Shown: positions 19,680 through 28,430 of the stretch, one piece after another | Layout: each line of letters opens with the position of its first letter | Position numbering within the stretch: the first letter of the stretch is position 1 | NCBI GenBank assembly: GCA_002471345.1 | Contig: DKPS01000237.1 | Span: 1-42,862, forward strand | Direction: 5' to 3' | Source: Saprospiraceae bacterium UBA7328 | GTDB lineage: Bacteria; Bacteroidota; Bacteroidia; Chitinophagales; Saprospiraceae | DNA: 42,862 nucleotides | Position numbers and translations under genes: made by a program | Notes under the pieces: model-generated | The model's database searches: none | The model's input: only the letters and a program-made list of their open reading frames with translations | Told to the model about the DNA's origin: nothing

Positions 19680-19973
19680 TTATTTCCGCGAATAATGTTT
19701 GGATTTATATTTCTCTACTTGGGTATAAAGCTTTTGTGTGGCCTGTTCTAGTGCAAATTCATGATTATGCCCATTAGCCTCTGCAAAAACATCTTTCCCT
19801 TTAAGTCTGGCCTGAAGCTTTATCTTTTTGTACTTATGCTTCTTGCCTCTAAAAAACACTCTTATTGATTCCAGAAAAGGATAATTGGAAAAATATTTGG
19901 ATAGCTTTCCTCTTACTACGTTCTCAAATCCTGTATTTCCTTCCAATTCGTTTCTTTCTACTTTAATATCCAT
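19680..19973 (-). CDS. Ribosome-associated HPF/RaiA family protein, short form
   Basis: A 97-residue protein resembling the ribosome hibernation factor family (HPF/YfiA, also called sigma-54 modulation protein). It shows the beta-alpha-beta-beta-beta-alpha order: a first strand MDIKVERNELEG, a helix GFENVVRGKLSKYF, strands SIRVFFRGK, KKIKLQARLKG and DVFAEANGHN, and the last helix FALEQATQKLYTQVEKYKSKHY, where the final KYK motif is typical. Such proteins bind the 30S decoding region and promote inactive dimers or protect subunits in stationary phase. There is no C-terminal dimerisation domain, so it is a short type. ATG at 19973 is preferred because it gives the usual MxIKV start; an upstream ATG at 20012 would add 13 residues. 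Followed by an intrinsic terminator; single gene. Confidence 0.75.
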   Translation of the reverse strand: MDIKVERNELEGNTGFENVVRGKLSKYFSNYPFLESIRVFFRGKKHKYKKIKLQARLKGKDVFAEANGHNHEFALEQATQKLYTQVEKYKSKHYSRK

Positions 19974-20044
19974 ATGAATCAAATATTTATAGTGATTAAA
20001 TAATTTCAACAATTACTTCCTTTATCTATATAAAGGATATAATT

Positions 20045-20076
20045 TAAATGTAGTTCATTTTTTCATAAAACTCCAA
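20045..20076 (-). promoter_or_regulatory. Candidate promoter of the HPF/RaiA-like gene
   Basis: On the minus strand TTG (20076-20074) and TACATTTA (20052-20045) are separated by 21 bases, close to the Bacteroidota sigma-ABfr pattern TTTG-N19-TAnnTTTG. It lies about 70 bases upstream of the preferred start codon. Sites of this degeneracy are common in AT-rich DNA, so the call is weak. Confidence 0.35.
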
Positions 20077-20224
20077 TTTGTTCATCATTTATATGTGAAT
20101 AATTGTAATATGAAAAGCTTAAAATGAATGGAACCATTTAGTGTCTGGTATTTATCTTTTAATTGTTTAACCAAATTGGATGATTCAATTATTTATCATT
20201 GCAAAAAACAATTTCAAAAAGAAT

Positions 20225-21004
20225 ATGGATTACCAGAATATAATATTAGAAAAGGAGGATCGGATAATAACCATTACCATAAACAGACCCAAAGCCTTAA
20301 ATGCTTTGAATCAGGGCGTGCTCAATGAATTGGAGCATTTTTTTCAGAATGAATCGGACATTTCTCAAATCGATGGAGTAATCATAACCGGTGCTGGAGA
20401 AAGAGCATTTGTTGCTGGAGCCGACATTAAGGAATTTTCAGGATTGACAAAAGAAATAGCAACAGAACGTGGATCAAAAGTTCATGACATTTATTTCAGC
20501 ATAGAGAACTTTCAAAGACCTGTAATTGCAGCAGTTAATGGTTTTGCTCTTGGAGGAGGTTGTGAGCTTGCTATGGCATGTCATATGAGAGTAGCTGGTG
20601 ATAAAGCTCGATTCGGGCAACCTGAAGTTAATCTTGGTATTATACCTGGATATGGCGGTACACAAAGGCTTGTTCAATTGATTGGTAAAGCTAAAGCTCT
20701 AGAATTGATGATGACGACTGAAATGATTGATGCTGAAACAGCTTTACGTCTTGGACTTGCCAATCATGTGGTGCCACATGGTGAAGAGGTAGAAAAAGCA
20801 AAAGAATTAATTAAAACGATCGGCACAAAGTCTCCTCTTGCAGTTTCGGAAGTCATTAAATGTGTAAATAGTTATTTTGACAAAAATGCAAATGGATATA
20901 CACAAGAAATAACTTCATTTTCAAAACTTTCTATAACTGAAGATTTTAAAGAAGGAGCAGCAGCTTTTGTAGAAAAAAGAAAGGCTAATTGGAAAAGTGA
21001 ATAA
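20225..21004 (+). CDS. Enoyl-CoA hydratase (crotonase type)
   Basis: A 259-residue crotonase-fold enzyme that hydrates trans-2-enoyl-CoA to 3-hydroxyacyl-CoA in beta-oxidation or related pathways. Both catalytic glutamates are present: Glu114 in GFALGGGCELAMA and Glu134 in ARFGQPEVNLGIIPGYGGTQRL. The oxyanion-hole segment AFVAGADIKEF lies at about 61-71. The C-terminal helical part ends with KEGAAAFVEKRKANWKSE, as is normal for the family. The ATG at 20225 (MDYQNIILEKEDRI) is chosen; an in-frame start at 20180 would add 15 residues of low similarity. Transcribed alone just upstream of the histidine leader, but no functional link with histidine synthesis is expected. Confidence 0.92.
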   Translation: MDYQNIILEKEDRIITITINRPKALNALNQGVLNELEHFFQNESDISQIDGVIITGAGERAFVAGADIKEFSGLTKEIATERGSKVHDIYFSIENFQRPVIAAVNGFALGGGCELAMACHMRVAGDKARFGQPEVNLGIIPGYGGTQRLVQLIGKAKALELMMTTEMIDAETALRLGLANHVVPHGEEVEKAKELIKTIGTKSPLAVSEVIKCVNSYFDKNANGYTQEITSFSKLSITEDFKEGAAAFVEKRKANWKSE

Positions 21005-21029
21005 GACTAAAACATATTTTGAAAAGTCA

Positions 21030-21062
21030 TTTGCACCTCTAAAAGTAATTGTTATATATTCG
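21030..21062 (+). promoter_or_regulatory. Candidate promoter of the his operon
   Basis: TTTG at 21030-21033 and TATATTCG at 21055-21062 are separated by 21 bases and match the Bacteroidota TTTG / TAnnTTTG consensus with one mismatch in the second box. Transcription would then begin near 21068-21072, about a dozen bases before the leader-peptide ATG at 21083. This is the right place for an attenuator transcript. Confidence 0.5.
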
Positions 21063-21082
21063 CAACTCATTTACAAAATATA

Positions 21083-21118
21083 ATGACACATCATCATCAC
21101 AATAAAGCTCCAATCTAA
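21083..21118 (+). CDS. hisL: Histidine operon leader peptide
   Basis: A tiny open frame of 11 codons plus stop encoding MTHHHHNKAPI. Codons 3 to 6 are CAT CAT CAT CAC, four histidines in a row, too rare to be chance right before hisG. It serves as the sensor of charged tRNA-His: when histidine is scarce the ribosome stalls on these codons. It lies between the candidate promoter and the antiterminator/terminator pair, and the stop codon is at 21116-21118, directly before antiterminator strand 21119-21127. The peptide itself is not expected to have a function. It was found by reading the sequence and is far below normal gene-calling length. Confidence 0.88.
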   Translation: MTHHHHNKAPI

Positions 21119-21163
21119 AGATTAAGCCTGATGTGATATTAAAATATAAAGCTCGCTTGGTCT
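21119..21163 (+). promoter_or_regulatory. Antiterminator of the his attenuator
   Basis: Bases 21119-21127 (AGATTAAGC) can pair with 21155-21163 (GCTTGGTCT) over nine contiguous positions, two of them G-U. The second strand overlaps the 5' arm and loop of the terminator, so the two structures exclude each other. The first strand begins immediately after the leader stop codon: a ribosome terminating there would cover it and let the terminator form, while a ribosome stalled on the His codons (21089-21100) would leave it free. A further eight-base complementarity, 21104-21111 with 21168-21175, could add another alternative fold. Confidence 0.7.
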
Positions 21164-21178
21164 CAAGGGAGCTTTTTT
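21148..21178 (+). terminator. Intrinsic terminator of the his attenuator
   Basis: Stem of 11 positions with one G-G mismatch, 21149-21159 against 21164-21174, loop GTCT, followed by a run of six T at 21173-21178. It sits 18 bases upstream of the hisG start and downstream of the His-rich leader peptide, so it should stop transcription when charged tRNA-His is abundant. Confidence 0.85.
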
Positions 21179-21196
21179 CATTTAAAGAATTATAAG

Positions 21197-22057
21197 ATGA
21201 ACGAACTCAACATAGCGGTACAGAAGAAAGGAAGAATGTACGATGATTGCATTGGATTACTTAAAAAATGTGGATTCTCTATCCACAACAGTCGTGATCA
21301 ACTTAAAATAAAAGTTAGAAATTTTGATGCAAATCTTCTGTTTCTAAGAAACAGTGATATTCCAAAATATGTGGCGAATGGTGTAGCAGATATGGGTTTT
21401 CTGGGTCAGAACACCATAAAGGAGAAAGCTCCTGAATTAAAAACCATTATGGATCTCGGGTTTCAAAAGTGTCGTCTCTCCATTGCTGTACCTAAAGACA
21501 ATAACTGGTATAATGGAGTAAAATCATTAGAAGGCAGAAAAATTGCTACATCATATCCTAATTCTTTACAATCCTTTTTAGATGAACACAATGTAAAAGC
21601 AGAGATTCATTTTATTCAAGGATCTGTGGAAATAGCTCCAAACATAGGTTTAGCTGATGCTATATGTGATCTAGTGGAATCTGGGAGTACACTTTTCAAA
21701 AATGGACTAGAAGAGAAAGATGTAATGCTATTCTCAGAGGCTACAATTGCGGTCAATGAAACCGCCTTGTTAAAAAAGAGAGAACTGATAGATGAATTAG
21801 TTTTTAGAATTCAATCAGTACAAAAAGCTCAGAGTCATAAGTACATTTTAATGAACGTACCCAATGATAAAATACAAGAAGTGAGTAATATTTTACCAGT
21901 GCTCAAAAGTCCAACGGTTCTTCCTCTGGTTGAAGAGGGGTGGAGCTCTCTTCATTCTGTGATAAGTGAAAATGATTTTTGGTCGGTAATAAGCGAATTG
22001 AAAAAATTAGGTGCTCAAGGAATAATTGTTACACCAATTGAAAAAATGGTAATGTAA
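21197..22057 (+). CDS. hisG: ATP phosphoribosyltransferase, long form
   Basis: A 286-residue enzyme for the first step of histidine synthesis, joining ATP and PRPP to phosphoribosyl-ATP. Seen features are the N-terminal LNIAVQKKGRMYDDCIGLLKKCGF, the phosphate-binding loop region ADAICDLVESGSTLFKNGL near residues 153-171, and a C-terminal regulatory domain (about 215-286, with LPVLKSPTVLPLVEEGW and GAQGIIVTPIEKMV). The C-terminal domain makes this the long type that needs no HisZ partner and is feedback-inhibited by histidine. It is the first gene after the attenuator, and its stop shares one base with the hisD start. Confidence 0.96.
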   Translation: MNELNIAVQKKGRMYDDCIGLLKKCGFSIHNSRDQLKIKVRNFDANLLFLRNSDIPKYVANGVADMGFLGQNTIKEKAPELKTIMDLGFQKCRLSIAVPKDNNWYNGVKSLEGRKIATSYPNSLQSFLDEHNVKAEIHFIQGSVEIAPNIGLADAICDLVESGSTLFKNGLEEKDVMLFSEATIAVNETALLKKRELIDELVFRIQSVQKAQSHKYILMNVPNDKIQEVSNILPVLKSPTVLPLVEEGWSSLHSVISENDFWSVISELKKLGAQGIIVTPIEKMVM

Positions 22058-23337
22058 TGAAGATCATTAACAGTCCAAATGACGAACAATTAGCAGCTTC
22101 ACTCAAAAGACCAAGTATAAACACGGAGCAATTAGAAAATGTAATCAATGATATATTTACGAATGTTTCTGAACAAGGAGATCAAGCCATAGTAAATTAC
22201 ACTAAACAGTTTGACAGTGTAGACTTAGCTTCACTAGAAGTAAGCGGAGAAACAATAAAGAATGCAGGAAATCAACTCTCTGAATCACTCAAATCGGCTA
22301 TTCAAATTGCTTACCAAAACATCAAAACATTTCATGACGCTCAAGTGATGAATGATTTAAGTGTAATCACAACTGAAGGAGTAGAGTGTTTTCAACGTAC
22401 AAGTGCTATTGAATCTGTTGGCCTTTACATTCCCGGTGGAACAGCACCATTGTTTTCCACTGTCCTTATGCTGGGCATTCCTGCTTCTATAGCAGGGTGT
22501 GAAAATGTTATTTTATGCAGTCCTCCTCAGAGTAATGGAGAAATTCATCCAGCAACTATCTATACAGCAAACCTCTGTGGAATCAGTCAAATATATCGAG
22601 TTGGAGGAAGTCAAGCCATTGCCGCAATGACAATAGGTACTGAATCTATTCCAAAAGTAAATAAGCTTTTTGGCCCAGGCAATCAATATGTTACGGCTGC
22701 AAAACAAAAAGCACAGAAATATGGATTAGCCATTGATTTACCAGCAGGTCCTTCTGAGGTTTTAGTATATGCTGATGAAACAGCACAACCGTCTTTTGTC
22801 GCAGCTGATCTTCTTTCACAAGCTGAGCATGGGGTAGACAGTCAAGTTGTATTAGTTGCTTCAAATGAAAAAGTAGCTACTGAGACAGTAAATCATGTCA
22901 TAACTCAAACCGCTTCATTGCCAAGAAAAGAAGTCATAAAGCAATGCCTTCAAAATAGTGTTGCTCTCATTATTGAGGATAAGAATAAAGCATTTGATTT
23001 TATAAATAACTATGCTCCAGAGCATTTCATCATTGCTTCAAACCATTCAGATCAATACATCCCGCTGATTAAGAATGCAGGGTCAGTTTTTCTTGGTAAT
23101 TATAGCCCTGAAAGTGCAGGTGATTATGCTTCAGGCACTAATCATACACTTCCGACAAGTGGATATGCTAAATCATATAGCGGTACGAATCTTGATGCTT
23201 TTGTGAAAAAAATCACCTTTCAAAAGTTAAGTAAAAAAGGAATTCAAAACTTGGGTGATACTATTATGACTATGGCAAGAGAAGAACAACTAGAAGCACA
23301 TGCAAGAGCCGTTGAAATCAGACTAAACAACTTGTGA
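22057..23337 (+). CDS. hisD: Histidinol dehydrogenase
   Basis: A 426-residue zinc enzyme that oxidises L-histidinol to L-histidine in two NAD-dependent steps, the last reactions of the pathway. The family signature IPGGTAPLFSTVLMLGIPASIAG is near residues 127-149 and IDLPAGPSEVLVYADE near 227-242. Conserved metal/substrate histidines are in LLSQAEHGVDSQ, YAPEHFIIAS and GTNHTLPTSGYAKSYSG. Length is normal for the family. The start ATG overlaps the hisG stop by one base (TAATG), which favours translational coupling; the next gene starts within its stop codon. Confidence 0.96.
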   Translation: MKIINSPNDEQLAASLKRPSINTEQLENVINDIFTNVSEQGDQAIVNYTKQFDSVDLASLEVSGETIKNAGNQLSESLKSAIQIAYQNIKTFHDAQVMNDLSVITTEGVECFQRTSAIESVGLYIPGGTAPLFSTVLMLGIPASIAGCENVILCSPPQSNGEIHPATIYTANLCGISQIYRVGGSQAIAAMTIGTESIPKVNKLFGPGNQYVTAAKQKAQKYGLAIDLPAGPSEVLVYADETAQPSFVAADLLSQAEHGVDSQVVLVASNEKVATETVNHVITQTASLPRKEVIKQCLQNSVALIIEDKNKAFDFINNYAPEHFIIASNHSDQYIPLIKNAGSVFLGNYSPESAGDYASGTNHTLPTSGYAKSYSGTNLDAFVKKITFQKLSKKGIQNLGDTIMTMAREEQLEAHARAVEIRLNNL

Positions 23338-24371
23338 TGGGCATCGAGGAATTAGTTAGAGAGAATGTGAAAATTTTGGCTCCTTACAGCTCGGCACGGG
23401 ATGAATTTTGGGGAATGGATTATGTACTCTTAGATGCTAATGAAAATCCATATGACACCGATATTAATCGATATCCAGATCCATATCAAAGACTGTTAAA
23501 GACAAAGGTTGCAAAGATTAAGGGTGTCCGTTCAGATCAAATTTTTATTGGGAACGGATCGGATGAAATCATAGATTTACTCTTCAGGGTTTTTTGCGAG
23601 CCTTACAAAGATACTTGTTATGCACTTTCTCCTAGTTATGGGATGTACAAAGTGAGTGCAAGTATCAATGCAGTCGACATTCATTATTCAAGTCTAAGAG
23701 ATGACTTTTCTATAGATGTAACAGATCTTCTATCTAATGTAAAAAGCAGTGACAAGCTACTTTTCCTCTGCAGTCCCAATAATCCAACGGGAAATATATT
23801 CTCCCTTTCTGACTTGAATGAAATCTGTTATTCCTTTAAAGGAATTGTTATAATTGACGAAGCATATATTGACTTTTCTGATCACTCCTCAATGATTTCT
23901 AGGTTAGATCGTTTTGACAATCTTGTTGTATTACAAACCATGTCAAAAGCATGGGGAGCGGCAGGACTACGAGTAGGGCTGGGGTTTATGAATAAAGAGA
24001 TAGTCCATTTCTTGAATAAGATTAAACCTCCTTACAATGTAAATCAACTATCTCAAAATAGGGCATTAAAACTATTAGAAGATGTAGAAAGCCATGAATC
24101 AATAGTGAACAAAATTATATCACAAAGAAAGTGGCTCGAATCTGAATTAAAACACTGTAAATCAGTCATCAAAGTTCACAATAGTGAAGCCAACTACATA
24201 TTGGTACAATTTCAGCACCCAAAAGAAATCTATGAGTTGTTGAAATCAGAAGGTATAATTGTGAGAGATCGTACGGCTGCGCCTTTATGTTCAGGATGTT
24301 TAAGATTGACAATAGGAAAAAGTGATGAAAATATAAGAATGCTAAACCTTATAAAATCCTTTAGTAAATGA
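23337..24371 (+). CDS. hisC: Histidinol-phosphate aminotransferase
   Basis: A 344-residue PLP-dependent class II aminotransferase converting imidazole-acetol phosphate and glutamate to histidinol phosphate. Visible motifs are LDANENPYD near the N-terminus, [13 protein letters not shown] (PLP phosphate region), [21 protein letters not shown] and [14 protein letters not shown], where the Lys in SKAW forms the Schiff base. The C-terminal [12 protein letters not shown] binds the substrate carboxylate. ATG at 23337 overlaps the hisD TGA by one base; a GTG three bases earlier is also in frame. The stop overlaps hisB by four bases. Confidence 0.95.
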   Translation: MGIEELVRENVKILAPYSSARDEFWGMDYVLLDANENPYDTDINRYPDPYQRLLKTKVAKIKGVRSDQIFIGNGSDEIIDLLFRVFCEPYKDTCYALSPSYGMYKVSASINAVDIHYSSLRDDFSIDVTDLLSNVKSSDKLLFLCSPNNPTGNIFSLSDLNEICYSFKGIVIIDEAYIDFSDHSSMISRLDRFDNLVVLQTMSKAWGAAGLRVGLGFMNKEIVHFLNKIKPPYNVNQLSQNRALKLLEDVESHESIVNKIISQRKWLESELKHCKSVIKVHNSEANYILVQFQHPKEIYELLKSEGIIVRDRTAAPLCSGCLRLTIGKSDENIRMLNLIKSFSK

Positions 24372-25492
24372 AGAAAGTACTTTTCATAGATAGAGATGGC
24401 ACTGTCATCCTGGAGCCCAAAAGTGATTATCAGGTAGATGCTATAGATAAGTTGAGATTTTATCCCGAGGCATTAAAATATCTGTCTAAAATAGTCAGCG
24501 AACTAAATTACGAACTTGTAATGGTCACGAATCAAGATGGCTTGGGTACTGATTCATATCCGGAGAATACATTTTGGCCTTATCACAATCTGATGATGGA
24601 TACATTAGAAGGAGAAGGAATTCCATGGGCTGATGTTTTAATAGATAGAAGCTTCGAAGACGATCATTCTCCAAATAGAAAACCTAATACTGGAATGCTT
24701 AAAAAGTATATGAATGGCAGTTATGACCTGGATAATTCCTTTGTATTAGGAGATAGATGGTCAGACGCTCAGCTGGCTAAAAACATTGGTGCCAAAGGAA
24801 TATTTATTCATGAAGATTACAACGATGGCAAAAATATTGACAAACTACCAGAAGAGGTAATTGCGCTTAAAACTAATAGCTGGAAAGACATCTATACTCA
24901 TTTAACAGCACTAGACAGAACCCAAAATTTAAAAAGAACCACAAATGAAACGAAGATCAATCTAAGATTGAATCTTGACGGGTCTGGAATATCAGATATC
25001 AATACAGGTTTGCACTTCTTTGATCACATGTTAGATCAATTATCCAAACATGGAGGCATGGATATATTCCTTCAGACAGATGGTGACCTTGAAGTGGATG
25101 AGCACCATACTATTGAAGATACAGCAATAGCTTTAGGAGCTGCTTTTAAAGAAGCATTGGGAAAAAAGACTGGAATTCAGAGATATGGCTTTTGTTTACC
25201 AATGGACGATAGCCTCTCGACAGTTGCTATTGACTTTGGAGGAAGGCCGTGGATTGTATGGGATGTAGAATTTAAAAGAGACAAAATAGGAGAAATGCCT
25301 ACAGAAATGTTCTATCATTTTTTCAAATCATTTGCCGATAATGCCTTATGTAATTTGAATATAAAATGCGAAGGGGACAATGAACATCATAAGATAGAAT
25401 CCATCTTTAAAGCATTTGCTCGAGCCATTAAACTGGCTAAATATAGAGACCTCTCAGATGTGAGTATTCCAAGTACTAAAGGAAGTTTATGA
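24368..25492 (+). CDS. hisB: Bifunctional histidinol-phosphatase / imidazoleglycerol-phosphate dehydratase
   Basis: A 374-residue fusion. Residues 1 to about 165 are a HAD phosphatase with the nucleophile motif FIDRDGTVI (Asp8, Asp10), VTNQDG and [13 protein letters not shown], acting on histidinol phosphate. Residues from about 185 form the dehydratase, with metal-binding [28 protein letters not shown] and [17 protein letters not shown]. The order matches the E. coli HisB. The zinc loop of the E. coli phosphatase domain is missing: [15 protein letters not shown] contains no cysteine where E. coli has several. It overlaps both hisC and hisH by four bases (ATGA). Confidence 0.96.
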   Translation: MKKVLFIDRDGTVILEPKSDYQVDAIDKLRFYPEALKYLSKIVSELNYELVMVTNQDGLGTDSYPENTFWPYHNLMMDTLEGEGIPWADVLIDRSFEDDHSPNRKPNTGMLKKYMNGSYDLDNSFVLGDRWSDAQLAKNIGAKGIFIHEDYNDGKNIDKLPEEVIALKTNSWKDIYTHLTALDRTQNLKRTTNETKINLRLNLDGSGISDINTGLHFFDHMLDQLSKHGGMDIFLQTDGDLEVDEHHTIEDTAIALGAAFKEALGKKTGIQRYGFCLPMDDSLSTVAIDFGGRPWIVWDVEFKRDKIGEMPTEMFYHFFKSFADNALCNLNIKCEGDNEHHKIESIFKAFARAIKLAKYRDLSDVSIPSTKGSL

Positions 25493-26079
25493 TTGCAATT
25501 GTGGACTACAATGCGGGGAACACCTGTTCAGTAATCAATGCCCTCAATAGGCTTAATATTGACCATATTTTGACAGCAGATCCTTTGGATATTGAAAAAG
25601 CTGATAAGATCATACTTCCAGGTGTAGGTCATGCCAAGGCCGCCATGGATAACCTGGAAAAAAGAAATCTAACAGATGTACTTAAGGCAGCGAAGCAACC
25701 TTTCTTAGGAGTATGTGTAGGTATGCAACTAATGGCAAGTATGAGTACAGAAGGCCCGACACAAGCATTAGGGATTGTTGATAACATTGTACAAAGGTTC
25801 GAATTTGATAGTAATGCTATGAAAGTGCCACATATGGGTTGGAATAGGATACATAAAACATCTGATCATCCTGTATTTGCTGGCATAAATGACGGCTCCT
25901 TTGTCTATTTTGTTCACAGCTACTACATGCCACAAAATGAACATAGCATTTGTACGACCAATTATGGTATATCATACTCGGCAGCGATTTGTAGAGACAA
26001 CTTTGTTGGTGTCCAATTTCATCCTGAAAAAAGTGGGCCTATTGGAGAGAGGCTCCTTAAAAATTTTGTAGAATTATGA
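25489..26079 (+). CDS. hisH: Imidazole glycerol phosphate synthase, glutaminase subunit
   Basis: A 196-residue class I glutamine amidotransferase that supplies ammonia to HisF. The triad is visible: the nucleophile Cys in [14 protein letters not shown] and the His-x-Glu pair in [13 protein letters not shown]. The oxyanion-type loop [13 protein letters not shown] is present near residue 45. The start [11 protein letters not shown] is typical. It is active only in complex with HisF, whose gene lies one gene downstream. Overlaps hisB and hisA by four bases each. Confidence 0.96.
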   Translation: MIAIVDYNAGNTCSVINALNRLNIDHILTADPLDIEKADKIILPGVGHAKAAMDNLEKRNLTDVLKAAKQPFLGVCVGMQLMASMSTEGPTQALGIVDNIVQRFEFDSNAMKVPHMGWNRIHKTSDHPVFAGINDGSFVYFVHSYYMPQNEHSICTTNYGISYSAAICRDNFVGVQFHPEKSGPIGERLLKNFVEL

Positions 26080-26795
26080 GAATCATACCAGCTATAGACA
26101 TCATTGATGGAAAGTGTGTAAGGCTTACACAAGGAGATTATAATCAGAAAAAAATCTATGACGAAAGTCCTGTTCATGTTGCTATGGATTTTGAGAAGAA
26201 AGGAATCAAATACTTACATCTTGTAGATCTAGATGGGGCAAAAGCAAATGAACCAAAGAACTTAGTGGTACTCAACTCAATTACTGTTGAAACTTCTTTA
26301 AAAGTAGACTTTGGAGGAGGTATAAAGAATAGAAACTCATTGCTTTCTGCCTTGACAGCAGGGGCAGAGCAAGTGAATATTGGAAGTCTAGCAGTAAGAA
26401 ATACAGCCCTTGTTAAATTTTGGATCAATCAATATGGCAGAGATAAAATTATAATTAGTGCAGATGTTAAGGATGGAAAAATTGCCGTTAGTGGATGGAA
26501 GGAAAATTCAGATAGAGATCTAATGGAATTTATCGATGAATATGTGGATAATGGAGCGAAATATTTTGTCTGTACGGATATTTCTAAAGATGGAATGCTC
26601 GAAGGATCTTCTATAGAAATGTACAAGACAATATTAGAGAATTTTCCTCGAATAAAATTAGTTGCAAGTGGTGGTGTGACAACCCTGGACGAGATCTATA
26701 CTTTAAGAGAGTTAGGCTGTGATGGCGCTATTATAGGGAAGGCCATCTATGAAGGCCACTTAAGTATTGAGGATTTAGTAAACGAAATGGCATAA
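26076..26795 (+). CDS. hisA: ProFAR isomerase
   Basis: A 239-residue (beta-alpha)8 barrel that isomerises ProFAR to PRFAR by an Amadori rearrangement. The general base Asp8 is in [21 protein letters not shown] and the second catalytic Asp in [13 protein letters not shown] near residue 169. Phosphate-binding glycines appear in VDFGGGIKN and [11 protein letters not shown], the half-barrel duplication shared with HisF. It overlaps hisH by four bases and hisF by one. Confidence 0.96.
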   Translation: MRIIPAIDIIDGKCVRLTQGDYNQKKIYDESPVHVAMDFEKKGIKYLHLVDLDGAKANEPKNLVVLNSITVETSLKVDFGGGIKNRNSLLSALTAGAEQVNIGSLAVRNTALVKFWINQYGRDKIIISADVKDGKIAVSGWKENSDRDLMEFIDEYVDNGAKYFVCTDISKDGMLEGSSIEMYKTILENFPRIKLVASGGVTTLDEIYTLRELGCDGAIIGKAIYEGHLSIEDLVNEMA

Positions 26796-27550
26796 TGGTA
26801 GCGAAACGTATCATACCATGTCTAGATATTAAGAATGGTAGGACTGTAAAAGGTATCAATTTCGTAGAATTAAAGGATGCGGGAGATCCTGTTGAGTTGG
26901 CACAAAAATACTCTAATGCAGGAGCAGATGAGTTAGTATTTCTAGATATATCAGCCACATTAGAGGAACGAGAGACTATCTATGATTTAGTAAAAAAAGT
27001 TGGTGAATGCATAAATATTCCCTTTGCAGTAGGTGGAGGAATAAGTGAAGTGAATAGAGTAGAAAAAATACTCAAGAATGGAGCGGACAAAGTGAGTATA
27101 AATTCTGCCGCAGTAAGAGACCCATTAGTCGTAAAAAGAATTTCTGATGCTTTTGGTTCTCAGTGTACCATAGTAGCGGTAGATGGAAAACAAGTAAATG
27201 GAAAGTGGCTGATCCATACTCATGGAGGCACAAGATCTACTGATTTGGATTTATTTGAATGGGTACAAAAAGTACAAGATTTAGGAGCAGGTGAGATTCT
27301 TTTTACATCGATGGATAACGATGGTACAAAAGCTGGATTTGCTCTGGAAGCTTTAGCTTATATGGACGAATTATTGAGTATTCCTGTTATTGCTTCTGGA
27401 GGGGCAGGAAATATGGAACATTTTCATGAAGCATTCAATGATGGCATGGCAAGTGCTGGACTTGCAGCTAGTATTTTTCATTTTGGTGAAATAGAAATAC
27501 CAGATTTAAAGAATTATTTGATTAAAAAAGGAAACAACATTAGACCATGA
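26795..27550 (+). CDS. hisF: Imidazole glycerol phosphate synthase, cyclase subunit
   Basis: A 251-residue (beta-alpha)8 barrel that uses ammonia from HisH to convert PRFAR to imidazole glycerol phosphate and AICAR; AICAR feeds purine synthesis. Catalytic Asp are in [15 protein letters not shown] near residue 11 and [12 protein letters not shown] near residue 130. [14 protein letters not shown] and [12 protein letters not shown] bind the two phosphates. Start ATG overlaps the hisA stop by one base and its end overlaps hisIE by four. Confidence 0.97.
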   Translation: MVAKRIIPCLDIKNGRTVKGINFVELKDAGDPVELAQKYSNAGADELVFLDISATLEERETIYDLVKKVGECINIPFAVGGGISEVNRVEKILKNGADKVSINSAAVRDPLVVKRISDAFGSQCTIVAVDGKQVNGKWLIHTHGGTRSTDLDLFEWVQKVQDLGAGEILFTSMDNDGTKAGFALEALAYMDELLSIPVIASGGAGNMEHFHEAFNDGMASAGLAASIFHFGEIEIPDLKNYLIKKGNNIRP

Positions 27551-28158
27551 TAATAGACATACAAAAACTCAAATTTGATGAGAACACTGGTCTAATACCT
27601 GCAATCATTCAGGATGCCACTACACGAGTCGTTTTGATGCAAGGATATATGAATGAGGAAGCAATAAATCAAACTATAGAAAGTAAAAAAGTGACATTCT
27701 TTAGCAGGTCTAAACAGAGATTATGGACAAAAGGAGAAACGAGTAAAAACTTTTTGAACTTGGTCTCCATTGCATCTGATTGTGATAATGACGCGCTACT
27801 TATTACAGCACAGCCGCAAGGTCCTACCTGTCACACAGGAAGTGATACCTGCTGGGATCAAGCTAATAATTCTTCTGGAGTACATTTTCTTACTCATTTA
27901 GGAAATGTAATAAAAGACAGGCATTTAAATCCAAACGACGAATCCTATACCTCTCAGCTATTTAAAAAAGGGATCAATAAGGTGGCTCAAAAAGTAGGAG
28001 AGGAGGCAGTTGAAATTGTAATTGAAGCTAAAGACGACAACGAAGAACTCTTTCTAAATGAAGCTGCAGACCTCATGTACCATTACCTTGTACTTCTTGA
28101 AGCAAAAGGATATTGTCTTGATGATGTCTGCCATATTTTAGAAAAGAGGCATCAATAA
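27547..28158 (+). CDS. hisIE: Bifunctional phosphoribosyl-AMP cyclohydrolase / phosphoribosyl-ATP pyrophosphatase
   Basis: A 203-residue fusion for steps two and three of the pathway. The N-terminal HisI part (to about residue 105) has [25 protein letters not shown], the magnesium site DCDNDALLI, and the zinc cysteines in [12 protein letters not shown]. The C-terminal HisE part (about 115-203) has the all-alpha MazG-like pyrophosphatase motifs [13 protein letters not shown] and [21 protein letters not shown]. It is the last gene of the operon; no terminator was recognised in the 272 bases that follow. Confidence 0.96.
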   Translation: MIIDIQKLKFDENTGLIPAIIQDATTRVVLMQGYMNEEAINQTIESKKVTFFSRSKQRLWTKGETSKNFLNLVSIASDCDNDALLITAQPQGPTCHTGSDTCWDQANNSSGVHFLTHLGNVIKDRHLNPNDESYTSQLFKKGINKVAQKVGEEAVEIVIEAKDDNEELFLNEAADLMYHYLVLLEAKGYCLDDVCHILEKRHQ

Positions 28159-28430
28159 AATATTGATTCCATTTTCACCCTTCTAATTACTGATCCTATT
28201 TTGCGATCTAGTATCCACTAATCAATAGGACCATTTGATAGTCAAAGGAATATATATGAACTTTTATCGAATGAGTTAAAAAAAGAATATAACTTACTGT
28301 ATATCAGCAACTTAAATAGCATTTTCTGTATAAAATTTCAAGTTGTTTTACTTTCTTTATGGCGTTTTCTGGTGTTTTTATTCAATTTCAACACCAGTGG
28401 AATTCAATACCTTCTGAGAAAAAAAGAATT

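Noticed and set aside
21001..21200. A metabolite riboswitch before hisG
   Set aside because: The leader peptide, antiterminator and terminator fully explain the region; no conserved riboswitch core was seen.
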